64,000 nucleotides of DNA from Chrysaora quinquecirrha (taxonomy: Eukaryota > Cnidaria > Scyphozoa > Semaeostomeae > Pelagiidae), in contig JACTAT010000107.1 of the NCBI GenBank assembly GCA_014526335.1, forward strand, positions 331,973 through 395,972, given 5' to 3'. The stretch's first letter is position 1, and every line of letters begins with the position of its first letter. The position numbers were made by a program, and so were the translations under genes. Shown one piece after another: positions 23,641-33,724 of this stretch. Under the pieces are notes generated by a model. That model did not search any database. It was not told the origin of the DNA and saw nothing but the letters and a program-made list of their open reading frames with translations.

Positions 23641-24871
23641 ACCTCCGGTTTATTTTCGATATGTTGATGACACTTTCGCCATTTTCAAAAAAGAGTCCGA
23701 TTGTAACGTTTACCTCCAAAAACTCAACGCCTTGCATCCGTCTCTAAAATTTACTTTCGAAAAGGAGCAAAACAACTCTTTGCCGTTTCTCGACGTCTTT
23801 GTTGAAAACTCTGCTACTGGATTTCTCACCAGTATATATAGGAAACCAACCTTTAGCGGCCTCTATACACGGTGGGATTCCTTTAGTCCAAAACAGAGGA
23901 AAATTAACCTCATCAACACGCTAGTTCATCGGGCACTTATGATTTGCTCTAAATCTCGGCTTGATTCGGAATTGGATAAAATACGGTCTATTCTCATTGA
24001 AAACGGTTACCCTGAGGACGTCATTTCGGATTGTTTTCGCAAGAAGATCGCAAGTTTTCGGCTGATAAAAGTATGGTCCGCAAAAGTGCCCTGTTTACCT
24101 AAAAATGCCTTGGATAGGAAACGTCTCATTGCGATTCGAAAGTCAAATTAAAAGGCCATTACTAAGTGCTTCGCTGCTGCCAACCCTCGGTTAGTTTTGG
24201 CACTCGGAAAGTTCTACCATCCATTCAAAAGGATTGCGTACCTACCACACAAAAAGTTTGGTCATTTATGAATTCTCGTGCCGGTGTGATGCCAGGTACG
24301 TAGGTCGTACTTCCCAGAGATTAGGTGATAGGATAAAGCAGCATGTCCCTACTAACATTCGTCTGCATAATTTTCGGCAAAGAGAGCAACCACCCCGTGG
24401 GTCTAAACAACAACCTAGTCTTAAACATGATTCTGCCATAGGACAACATCTACTCGATAACCCGATTTGTGCGGAAAATTATAGCGAGGATTTTTCAGAA
24501 TCATTGGCAAAGCAAGATCTTTGTTTCACTTAGGGGTTTTGGAATCTGTCTACATCAAAACCAAAAGGCCGGTTCTGTGTAGACAGAAAGAGTTCGTTTT
24601 CTCACTTGGACTCTTCAAATAATTCATTGGTCCTCCCGCTGTATCCGACCAGCTGATTGGTGTTTAAAACACAATGCCAATTCAGCTTTTCGTTCTTTCT
24701 GATTGGTGCATTTCGAGCCGCATCTGGGTATAAATTCCGCCTTAGTCTATTGTTTCGGTCTGTTTCTGACGTTCATACTCTGAGGAGTGTCAGACGAAAA
24801 AAGCTTTTAAGTATGCCCGAAAATGATTCCGCTATTCATCGCAATTTTGAAGTTTTGTACAACTCAAAGAC
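23641..24871 (+). mobile_element. Penelope-like element, 5'-truncated inverted partner
   Basis: It begins inside the RT just before 'YFRYVDDTF' and runs through the thumb ('PTFSGLYTRWDS'), the GIY-YIG domain (YVGRTSQRLGDR) and the tail. It is almost identical to the minus copy: one Thr/Ser change in the first thumb segment and small indels. Both copies share the frameshift in the C-terminal tail that the copy at 54866 lacks, so they are sister products or came from one template. The 3' end is near the phrase 'caactcaaagac', as in the copy ending at 55330. Confidence 0.9.
24774..24815 (+). ncRNA. Hammerhead ribozyme motif, plus PLE copy
   Basis: The conserved core is complete: stem I CATACT (24774-24779) pairs with AGTATG (24810-24815); CTGAGGA fits CUGANGA; stem II is a short GT/AC hairpin; GAAA follows at 24796-24799. 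Stem III is a self-complementary AAAAGCTTTT, which could form a two-molecule ribozyme. Cleavage would fall after A24809. Type I hammerheads of this kind are known in PLE ends. The short stem II makes activity uncertain. Confidence 0.7.
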
Positions 24872-24875
24872 GATA

Positions 24876-25445
24876 TTCATTATCTGAAAACTCGTTGTCT
24901 GCCTGGCAATCTTTCATCGTCCTCGAAGTTTTCTTTGTAGATAAACACGGAGGGAGCTGCGAGCACGTAAACCACAAAGCTGACAATCCATTTTCACTTT
25001 TAATCCAGCCTCTACCCTCAGGATTGTGATAGTTGATATTTCTTCTTATGCATTGCCTCCATATGTATGTTTGTAAATCAATTTTAAATGCTGGCTGCTA
25101 CTGCTCGGATCAGGAATCAGTTTGGAACTGCATTTCTCTTTCAGTTTCTCAAACATGCTAACTCTCGTTTGCACTATATCTTTATCTTCTCTTCCTGGGT
25201 ATAAAATTGTCTGCCAAATTGTGTGGCGTGATAAAACTCTGCTACAGGCACGGCTGATGTCCCTAATTCTTCTGGAAGGTATTCTTTTCGACATTTCAAC
25301 ATCTTTTTAAAGGGCTTAATTTTTCCAACACCAAAGGGATATGACGTTGTGTCGCACCCTGTTAGTGAATGTAATGCAGCTAGTACATTACACACATCAT
25401 TCCCACGTCCATAGTGATTCGAAATTGATCGTACGCATATATAAT
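24876..25445 (-). pseudogene. Inverted copy of the 3' end of the TGCDTTS gene
   Basis: It is the reverse complement of 26549-27109. In frames on the minus strand it encodes 'NDVCNVLAALHSLTGCDTTS' and the following C-terminal region. It forms the inner part of the long inverted repeat around the gene. It lacks the N-terminal part, so it is an arm of the element and not a separate gene. Small indels distinguish it from the right arm. Confidence 0.85.
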
Positions 25446-25455
25446 ACAACTGCAT

Positions 25456-27340
25456 GGTCTCTTGAACCAGGATGGTTTCGTGAATCTCTCAAGCAAAAGC
25501 CGCAGTTACAGAGTTTGGTCTATTTCTAGTGACTGGGAATCACTTGCAACAAAAAAGCGATCTCCCAAATCAATAATGGTGGGGCTTATCATCAACAGAA
25601 TAACTGGAGGCAAAGATGTAGCAACACTGCTGAGCAAGCTTGGCCATGGTATATCGTATAATGATTGACAAGACAGAAAGCAGAATAAGTTTCTTTGCGC
25701 AAATTTCAAATCCAAAGATTAGAACAGGATTGGAAAAGAAGACTAAAGAGGCCAAGGTCACCAATGTACTGAAGGAGGATAAGCAAGCATTTGGACTTTT
25801 GGTTGGCAAATTTACATCTTTGGAAGAAGCACACCGTCACCCACTGATGTCACTTCCGCTTGCTTTAGCTGCACCAGATGGCGACTTTCGCCAAAGTTCC
25901 AAAGCTGTTTTTAGAAATCATCTGATAGAGGAGGCAGACTGCGCAGAAGAAAAACCAAACGACGGAAGTGACTGGATATTCGATGGGATGGCAGCTGTAA
26001 GATCTGTCCAACCAAAATCAACATGGAAAGAATATGCATTTGCTTTGTTAACGTTCTGCACACCTCCAGCGTCTGCAAATCCAAAGCAAATCATAATCGC
26101 CATGGATGAATATGGACAGGGGACAATCAAACAACTAACACAGCAGAGAAGAAGCACGGCAACTAGACGTGTCATGATTTCAAGCCCTTTGCAAACAATG
26201 CCAAAGTCCAGCGATTGGCAATCATTCCTCAGTTCGTCTGAGAACAAAACTGAGTTAATCAGCTTCTTGGTTAATTATTATAAGAAATACTACAATAAGC
26301 TGTCACTCAAATGTCCTCTTGTTATTAACGATGGAGATATTACATGGCGATTGTCATCCGACTCTTGCGAAAAACTACCTGATGTCAGCCACCAAGAAGC
26401 AAATAAAAGAGTTGTTTACTTCTCATCAATACCCGACAACAATGTTATCGCCAGTGCTACTGATACTGATATTCTGGTCCTACTGTTGTTTGCATTTTCC
26501 CGTTTAAAGCCGTCGAATGACTGGCAGATGCGCCTCACTGCAGGTCGTTATATATGCGTACGATCAATTTCGAATCACTATGGGAATGACGTGTGTAATG
26601 TACTAGCTGCATTACATTCACTAACAGGGTGCGACACAACGTCATATCCCTTTGGTGTTGGAAAAATTAAGCCCTTTAAAAAGATGTTGAAATGTCGAAA
26701 AGAATACCTTCCAGAAGAATTAGGGACATCAGCCGTGCCTGTAGCAGAGTTTTATCACGCCCACAATTTGGCAGACAATTTTATACCCAGGAAGAGAAGA
26801 TGAAGATATAGTGCAAACGAGAGTTAGCATGTTTGAGAAACTGAAAGAGAAATGCAGTTCCAAACTGATTCCTGATCTGAGCAGTAGTAGCCAGCATTTA
26901 AAATTGATTTACAAACATACATATGGAGGCAATGCATAAGAAGAAATATCAACTATCACAATACTGAGGGTAGAGGCTGGATTAAAAGTGAAAATGGATT
27001 GTCAGCTTTGTGGTTTACGTGCTCGCAGCTCCCTCCGTGTTTATCTACAAAGAAAACTTCGAGGACGATGAAAGATTGCCAGGCAGACAACGAGTTTTCA
27101 GATAATGAAAATCTAGTTTTCCGAGGCCCAGCTCGAAAGCGCAAGCGAATAGCAGAGAAGGTGGCAAAACATGCACACAAAAATAGCGACAAAAAGAAGA
27201 CATCGAAGCAGAATCTGACGCGGATTCCCACAGTTATTCCGAAGAATATAGTGCCTGGGCATTGCTCACATCTTCAGATGACACTGCAGATGATTCTGAC
27301 AGCGACTTTAACCTCTAAAATGCATACTCCATTCGGTTTT
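25456..27340 (+). pseudogene. TGCDTTS-family mobile-element protein, C-terminal half, frameshifted
   Basis: Segments in order: 'SISSDWESLATKKRSPKS' and 'LLSKLGHGISYND' (25510-25668); a 387-codon frame (25640-26803) with 'HPLMSLPLALAAPDG', 'QTMPKSSDWQSFL', 'ATDTDILVLLL' and 'ALHSLTGCDTTSYPFGVGK'; then, after a shift, 'YIWRQCIRRN', 'GRGWIKSENG' and an acidic tail ending DSDFNL at ~27319. I recall similar proteins as uncharacterised and abundant in cnidarian genomes. The DTD...TGCD..S...G.GK spacing resembles a FEN1/XPG-type PIN nuclease (acidic pair, then a GCD..xxI.G.G helix-hairpin turn); that link is inference. At least three frameshifts show it is inactive. Confidence 0.7.
26549..27109. repeat. 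Right inner inverted repeat of the 6.9-kb unit
   Basis: It pairs with 24876-25445. The right arm 27110-27406 has no partner on the left; that stretch was probably lost when the PLE pair entered the left arm. Confidence 0.85.
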
Positions 27341-27406
27341 ATGTAGTCTCTGTTCTGTTTATTTCGATTTTCAAATGGTGAATATGTTACTGATGACGTC
27401 ATCGCC

Positions 27407-27695
27407 GAACTTTTGACACTCAATATCTCAAAGACTATAAGTGCTAGGGCGTTGTTGTTTGATACTTTTTTGCATATTTTTAGATGGTCTATCCAATGGT
27501 GCAAACAGATTTGAAATTGCTCAACTTTCATTTTTACTTGACCGTTAATTATTTAATGAGCTGCCCACGTGACCGGAAGTGAAATTTTGATTGGTATCTG
27601 GCGGATTCATATTCTCCAGCCGCAAAGGATCACAAAACCGTTTTCAGAAGTTTGACAACACCTAAGTTTAGTTTGGTACGGTATTTTCCCTGTCT
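27407..27695. repeat. Right outer inverted repeat of the 6.9-kb unit
   Basis: It pairs with 20757-21045 and ends '...attttccctgtct'. A TGACGTCA motif (27394-27401) lies just inside. Confidence 0.85.
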
Positions 27696-27710
27696 ATTAC
27701 CGGAGATCAA

Positions 27711-29160
27711 ATGGGGAAACACGTTTTTGGAACATATTCAATGTTCCTGGAGAGGATATTCCGAAAGGACCATCCTGTTCGAGCGTCTCTTTTCGAAATT
27801 GCCATAGAAAAACTGATAGACTTTATAAGTGTCTCAGGGAAGTTCACCAGTTCAGGGAGTTGTTCGAAGAAAATGAAAAAAAGTGTCATCTCCTTTCAAA
27901 AAAGGCTGAAGCGATGTTCAAAGTCACCACATCAATCTAGAATGGTGCGACAAAAGAGCATGAATACAGAGAGCGGAAAGGCAATGAATTTGGCTAAACG
28001 CACCATGGATCCAGCGCCAGCTGTCAAGACCGCATCAATCTCCCCGATAGACAATCAAGATAATTTAACCTTGTGAAAATGTAGTTTTTCCTTATCTTTT
28101 ATCAGAAGCAGGAGCAACATGAAAAGCAAAAGAGGAATTGAATTTCATTGAAATAGTTGTGCGTTTACTGGGATAGGTGGCAGGAGATAGAACCACTTTT
28201 TTACATTGATTCATTGCTTTGTCGTCTATTTTCACCTGTCCTTTCAAACTGAACTGACCACACACATGATAAATAGTGTTTCGAATAAATATATGAATGC
28301 AACGACCAAAACAAGAGTCAAAGATGAAAACGTTTCACTACATTATAATTAACAAGACTCTCCGTATACTTGAAAGTATGCCCTATCCAAACCTTAAAAG
28401 CAGCAGCGAGCAAAAGCTTATTTCCTACAAACATATACGATATAACAAGAGTCATCAGGAAGAGCTGTAATTGCACGGGAAAACTTTCTCCAATGAGAAA
28501 GTTGTTTCCATATACTAGAAAATCAAATACGGTAATACAAAATTCTTTTTACAAGCGCAAACATATAAACAAGAATTGCAAAAAAGGAGCCACAATTTCA
28601 TATTTCCAGGTAACCATCAGTGACTCCTCTAAAAGAAGGAAAGTGAAAGTAACGGATCCCGAAATGGTAAAAATAATAACTTTAATATATCTCACAATTA
28701 CAAAGGTACTATAGACAAGATTTCGAAATCCCCCGGTATAAGACACACATGGCTGAATGGGTACCACATACGATTTCACAGGAAGCCCTGGGACTGGCAA
28801 GCACGAAAAACCCAAGTCTTCTAGCCAAGAATAGCTGTGAAGATATTTTGAAACTTAAAAACAAGGCCGTTGTGGGTGAAGCTAGAGATAGAGCTCCGTT
28901 AGTGTTAACAGCTCTACAACATCGTCATTTCCGAAAGAAGGAGACGGCGAATAAATCAAGGTCTATCACATGACAACAGTGAGCCAGGGCTTGCTATGGC
29001 ACTCGTTATACTAATGAGACAAGAAGTTCACGATTTCTGCAATGCCGTACAGGAATTCTTTCATCTTGCATTGTAGTGGAGCTTAAAAATGGGTAAGCAC
29101 TCGAAAGCAAAACATTCACTAGCTTCCCATCGATCAGTGCTGTTCACTGCTATAAGATCA
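27711..29160 (+). pseudogene. Decayed coding-like region, unrecognised
   Basis: Just outside the inverted repeat, a 121-codon frame (27711-28076) rich in Lys/Ser is followed by a 114-codon basic frame (28370-28714) and then 'GEARDRAPLVLTALQHRHF' (~28890) and, in another frame, 'LAMALVILMRQEVHDFCNAV' (~29010). The last two phrases faintly recall proteins of the DUF6589 type carried by invertebrate transposons. This is a weak resemblance. Several stops and frame changes separate the pieces. Confidence 0.3.
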
Positions 29161-29261
29161 GTGTTTCCCAATTTTATGATTTTTAGCTCTGAAAACAATA
29201 GCAAGATTGCCAAACTGGTGTGGCGAATTCCCTAAGCCGGGCACATCACTAAATCTATGTA

Positions 29262-29655
29262 TGGCCTCGTTTCCAAATAAATGAAAATTAAGTCATAGAG
29301 AAATTTCGACTTCGGATTTTAATACAGCACCTTCGTTTTAGTGTTAAGGGAAAGTTTTATGCTTCTTGTCCTTAAGATATTGATTTTATAGGTGTTAAAA
29401 GTTTTAAATTCTATAAAGGATTTGACCTTGAAGAATCGCTGGGGGTGAAATTTTACACGCTCAATCATTCTACACCGTCAATCACCTTATAAATTTTCAA
29501 ACTTTTAATCGCTACAGAATCAACATAGCAAGGAACAGAAGCGTAAAACTTCGCCTCAATACTAAAAAGAAGGCGCTGCATTCGAATCTGAAGTCGACAA
29601 TTTTGTATGAACTAATTATCCATTTCTTTGGAAACGAGGTCCTTAGTTGAAATGG
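29262..29655. mobile_element. Palindromic MITE, copy 3 (most diverged)
   Basis: It starts 'ggcctcgtttccaaa' and ends with the complement 'tttggaaacgaggtcc'. The centre carries 'ggatttgaccttgaa'. Both arms are kept but have drifted more than copy 1. Confidence 0.7.
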
Positions 29656-29710
29656 TCTCGAATGGCACGTTCTAATCCGAAAATTCTATAGGCTCGATGT
29701 CAGAAAAAGT

Positions 29711-30640
29711 TTAATCAAAAAGAAATGAAGTATCCTGAGATAAGTTCTCGTTTACTAAACCTTCTTCATCAAAAATATCGATGGACTCATCCATTGCATA
29801 TGCTAACCATTCATCTATTCCATCATTGCCCTGCACGTCTGTCAAGTTCACTAATTTCAACGCTTCTTCTTCATTCCCCTCACTTATATCGTCGAATACA
29901 TCTTTGAACATTAGCACAATCTCTTTCTTCGAAAATTAGCGTCTTTCTTCGATATTACAGAGGTATGCTGTAACACATCTGATACACTATTTATTAGTGC
30001 TGATTGCTCAATCACATCAGCAATTATATCATCTGTGACGTTTGTTAGGAAATGTGGATGTACAACCAAAAAAGTTGATTCTTTAAAATGCTCGACTTTT
30101 AACTTGTACTCATTCAGCAGTGAAGACAGCAACTCTTATCTCCTGCATCTACCAATCTCACGGGTGACAAAAGATCCTCGTTGATACGCATAAATGGTGG
30201 TTAGGGAAAAGAGCTACCTTAATCATTGCAATTGCAGATTGAAATGCAATAAGAACAACATTCGTGTTCGAGGTTGGGCCTTTCAGCCTGGCATGCACGG
30301 CCAAACGGACAGTAAATAGCTTCTCAATAGCACCCATCTTTGAGTGAAGCGTACTCTTTCATTGGTATTGAAGCCTTTCCAAGCTGTGCCCGTGCAGCAC
30401 AAAAGTGCACATGAAATCGATTTATCCCTTCAAGCTCGACCTGCCCCTTGGATGTAATCTTCTATGTTCAGAGGTGAGCCGTAATTGATAACATACCTTA
30501 TGTCCTTTATGTCAACACCCATAACTAAAGAAGTAGTTGCCACAACAACTCTTTAAAATCCATTTTCTTTGGACACGTCATCGAGGATCTTGTTCTTCTG
30601 TTTGTCTGAGGTCTTTCTGTGGTACATGCCAACCAAGGCA
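29711..30640 (-). pseudogene. RecQ-like DNA helicase, C-terminal part, decayed
   Basis: Minus-strand reading gives 'ALVGMYHRKTSDKQKNKIL' (~30620), motif V-like 'ATTSLVMGVDIKDIR' (~30530), then motif VI 'DYIQGAGRA' followed by a stop where Gly is expected and RDK (~30430), then a Cys-containing region, and a C-terminal tail 'LLNEYKLKVEHF', 'PHFLTNVTDDIIADVI' (~30050) ending at 29711. RecQ helicases unwind DNA with ATP; amplified RecQ-like genes of this tail type are familiar to me from cnidarian repeats. The N-terminal ATPase motifs are absent. Frameshifts and stops show it is dead. Confidence 0.75.
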
Positions 30641-31010
30641 AATTCGCATTACATGACTTCACACGGAGAACATACAGAATTCCATTCTTTTTCGCAATTA
30701 GGTTCTTCGTTGCACATTTGAATAAGAACGCTATTTGCAGACAGGCATACCAGCACGTAACTAATTATCAGCATGTAAAACAGTATAACCGTTGGGCAGT
30801 AGATTACAGTCAGTATAAATATTCAAAAAATTCAATTGCAATTCTTGCACATCACACAAACAACAAGAAACTTCACATCAATCCCTCTAGAGCACTACAG
30901 AGACAATACGATGAGGGCTGAAAAGATTTACCCTGTGTTTCAAACGTTTTCTTACTGTATATTTTCTTAATTTTTAGGCTTACCAACGTTTCTCAGTCTG
31001 TGGGATATCT
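30641..31010. other. No gene recognised
   Basis: A 100-codon frame starts inside the helicase region and continues to 30921 but shows no motif I know. Confidence 0.35.
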
Positions 31011-31840
31011 ATGTCTCGCCAAAGCGTTTTAGTAAAATTGGATGACGCAGGCAAAAAGAAAGATGGTATTGTTATTCAGTTGAAAAAAAGAATGGAAGAG
31101 CTGGGGAAGACATTGTTGTCAATGGAGGCTATCAAAATCGAGCATAAATATAGCAAAGAAATGGAAAAAGCAACTGCTGAGGTAATTTCATTTTTAAGGA
31201 GATATAAACAGGCACCTCTTTCGTAAATAGAAGCGGGAGTATATTTGGGAGGAATATATGAGATGGGTGAACACTTCTGCACGTTTGAGTGCTTTCTTTA
31301 CATGATAATTAGCGCGCTGATAAATGAAAGAGCTAAAATGTGTCGTATGTAGGTTGTTTGGCTGATTGATTTGCTCTGAACTAGCTAATAACATTGCCTA
31401 ATTTCTCTGCCTCAGATTCCTTTGGGTTTAGTGATGAAGAACAACTCGATAGGCGCTGAAATCATAAAATTATGGAATTAGTTCAACAACGAAGAAAAGG
31501 AGTTTACAAAATTTGAGACAGATGCTCTTGTTGTGGCATTAACTTTGAGGCATTTTGAGATGAAAGAACTTGACGTTGAAAAGAAAGAGAAAATGCCAGG
31601 ATTCCTACAAGAAGCATCCTGCTCACAAAAGAGAAAGTGGCTCTTCAAACAGGTCAATGAGATCCTAAAACTCTATGTGCTACACTAACAAACCGAATCC
31701 CTTGACAAAGTCACAAGGGATATAACCAGCCTTGATCAGCAACAACCATTTTTCAAATGCAGTTCCACTGGTTGTGACAAAGTGTACCGATACATATAGG
31801 CTTGTATGTCACATGAAACTCGATAAGTTTTTCTAAATTT
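31011..31840 (+). pseudogene. Unrecognised coding remnant with C2H2-like finger
   Basis: A short Lys/Glu-rich, probably helical frame (31011-31226) is followed by 'EFTKFETDALVVALTLRHFE' and 'CSQKRKWLFKQVNEI' (31490-31690), then 'FKCSSTGCDKVYRYI' with a C..C-type knuckle and a later His (31755-31820), interrupted by stops. The spacing of Cys and His resembles a C2H2 zinc finger. I do not recognise the family; it may belong to the same decayed element as the helicase. Confidence 0.35.
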
Positions 31841-32220
31841 AAGACATGTTTTTCAAGTTCAGTTATCTTTGCTTTCATTACTTGTATCTCGGTTTTGTTA
31901 TCCAGAATTTTAGACTTCAATTTTTTATTTTCACCCAGCGCTGTTTCAGAGTTTGGATCACTTGTTTTGGGTACTTTCATCGATACCAACCTCGATTTCT
32001 TTCAAAGTAATTGCAAAGTCGTCCTCACTACTACAATTTGAGAAAGAATCATCATCATCTTCTTCAAGGAATTCTTGAATCAGTTCATCTTGACTTAATT
32101 CAAGTTCAGCTTGAAATTGCCGTAAATCATTTGGCTCTGGCCTGACTTTATCGATTTCTGGGTGCTGTTCAGCAAGCGATTTATTGCTAGGCTCACTGGC
32201 CTCTGCTATGTGGCTGACAA
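31795..32220 (-). pseudogene. Acidic and coiled-coil coding remnant
   Basis: Minus strand: 'LRQFQAELELSQDELIQEF' followed by Glu/Asp-rich 'LEEDDDDSFSNCSSEDDF' (32120-32010), then after a frameshift near 31985 a heptad-like segment 'KAKITELEKHVLNLEKLIEF' (~31840). It looks like part of a protein with an acidic region and a coiled coil. The family is unknown. It overlaps the plus-strand finger remnant, so at least one of the two readings may be chance. Confidence 0.35.
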
Positions 32221-32377
32221 CTTTGAGCCAGAAACAGTGATATACTTACATTTTCTTATACAAAATTTCTTTCAATTGTGGTCCAGGGCTACTAAATACA
32301 CACTTCACTAGCCATTTACATAATAAAAGGCAGCTTGAAACATATAAAGAACTAATTTTGAGCTAGCCTAAAATCTA

Positions 32378-33008
32378 CACGTCGTCCCTACGTTAGACTT
32401 ACCCTAAGTCTAAATCTTTCCTTATCCGAACACAATCATGCCAGAAATACCATGGCGCTGCGGAGGAGACAAAGAGAAAAGTGAACGGAGATTTAGACTT
32501 ATACTCTTGGGCAGGTCATGAATAATTAATGAGCTTTTTCCTTTGTTTTTCCTGAACAGGCGGACAGATTTCTGTCCGCCAGCATTCTCTTTGATTTTGT
32601 ACATGAACAATTCAGCAGCATTGAAATAAAACAAAGCAAATTAGAGGAGTAATCGTACCATGAAAATTGCAAGGGGGTCTTCTCATTTGCGTAGATAACA
32701 TAAACAGAATTAATTAATAAAAGGGCCTTTAGAAAAAACCTTTTGTAAAATTTTTCTGAGAAATGTCGATTCCTTTCATTCACTGCTTAACAATTGTTAT
32801 CATACCTCCTGAGCATTTACAGAAACAACAAACCTCCAGCAAACTCATTAATTATTCATGACCTGCACAAGAGTATAAGTCTAAATCTCCGTTCACTTTT
32901 CTCACTTTCTCCTCCGCAACGCTATCACATTTCCGTTATGAATTCGTGTTCGGATAAAAAAAGATTTAGACTTAGGGTAAGTCTATCCCTACGTCGTCTC
33001 TACGTCGT
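32378..33008. mobile_element. Fold-back repeat with about 160-bp arms
   Basis: Left arm (32378-32535) contains 'cttaccctaagtctaaat' and 'tccgttcacttttctc' in complement; the right arm (32835-33008) is its reverse complement. The loop has no coding motif. A single-arm fragment is at 5543-5640. Confidence 0.75.
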
Positions 33009-33011
33009 AAT

Positions 33012-33720
33012 CAAAGGTGACAAAGTATATGAAGCTCAGTACTGACATTCTAGCTCTAAGAGCAAATCTTCCTATTCTAACTAACAACCTTTATGAAAAA
33101 AGTCAATTTAGGTAATAATAGCAAGAATACTCTAGCTTCTAGCATAATTTGACGAATGTTTGGACTAAATATATTTTTTACCTTGTTAATTGGATTTAAT
33201 TATCTAACAGCTGCAACCTTCCCAACACTGTTGACATTTATCCTTCTGTTAGCATTTATCCTTCAGATCAGTTTAAATTGCATAGAAAGAAAGTATTTCG
33301 CTGCTAATTTAACTAATTTTTAAAAATTTTTTCAATATTTATTGGAAATATGACCTCATAAAGATGTATGACGTCATAAATATTATAAATTGCTGGCGTC
33401 ATCATTTCTAGACTAAATATACATCAAATGAAAGCCCTCATTGAGAGCAATTGTTTGGTGTATAACATAATCGTATTAAACGACAACAAGCGGGATTTAT
33501 CAGGTTTTAATGCGTTTTGTGACACCTGCTTCCAAATATGGTAGTCTGGTGGTCACGTGATCAAGTTTTGGACTTCATATGAAAGCCAGATAAATTTTGG
33601 GAAACGTCAATGAGTTTTGGCCAGGTATTCTGATGCAACAGCAAGCAATTTTTATACAGGAATAACCTATCAGTATGAGAAGCATAGTGTTATCACTAGG
33701 GTCCTGTGCTAAAGAAAATA
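33012..33720. other. No gene recognised; TGACGTCA motif
   Basis: AT-rich sequence with a TGACGTCA at 33369-33376 and a related GCGTCATCA downstream. Similar TGACGTCAT contexts lie in or beside the long inverted repeats at 27394 and 55475. Confidence 0.35.
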
Positions 33721-33724
33721 TATA

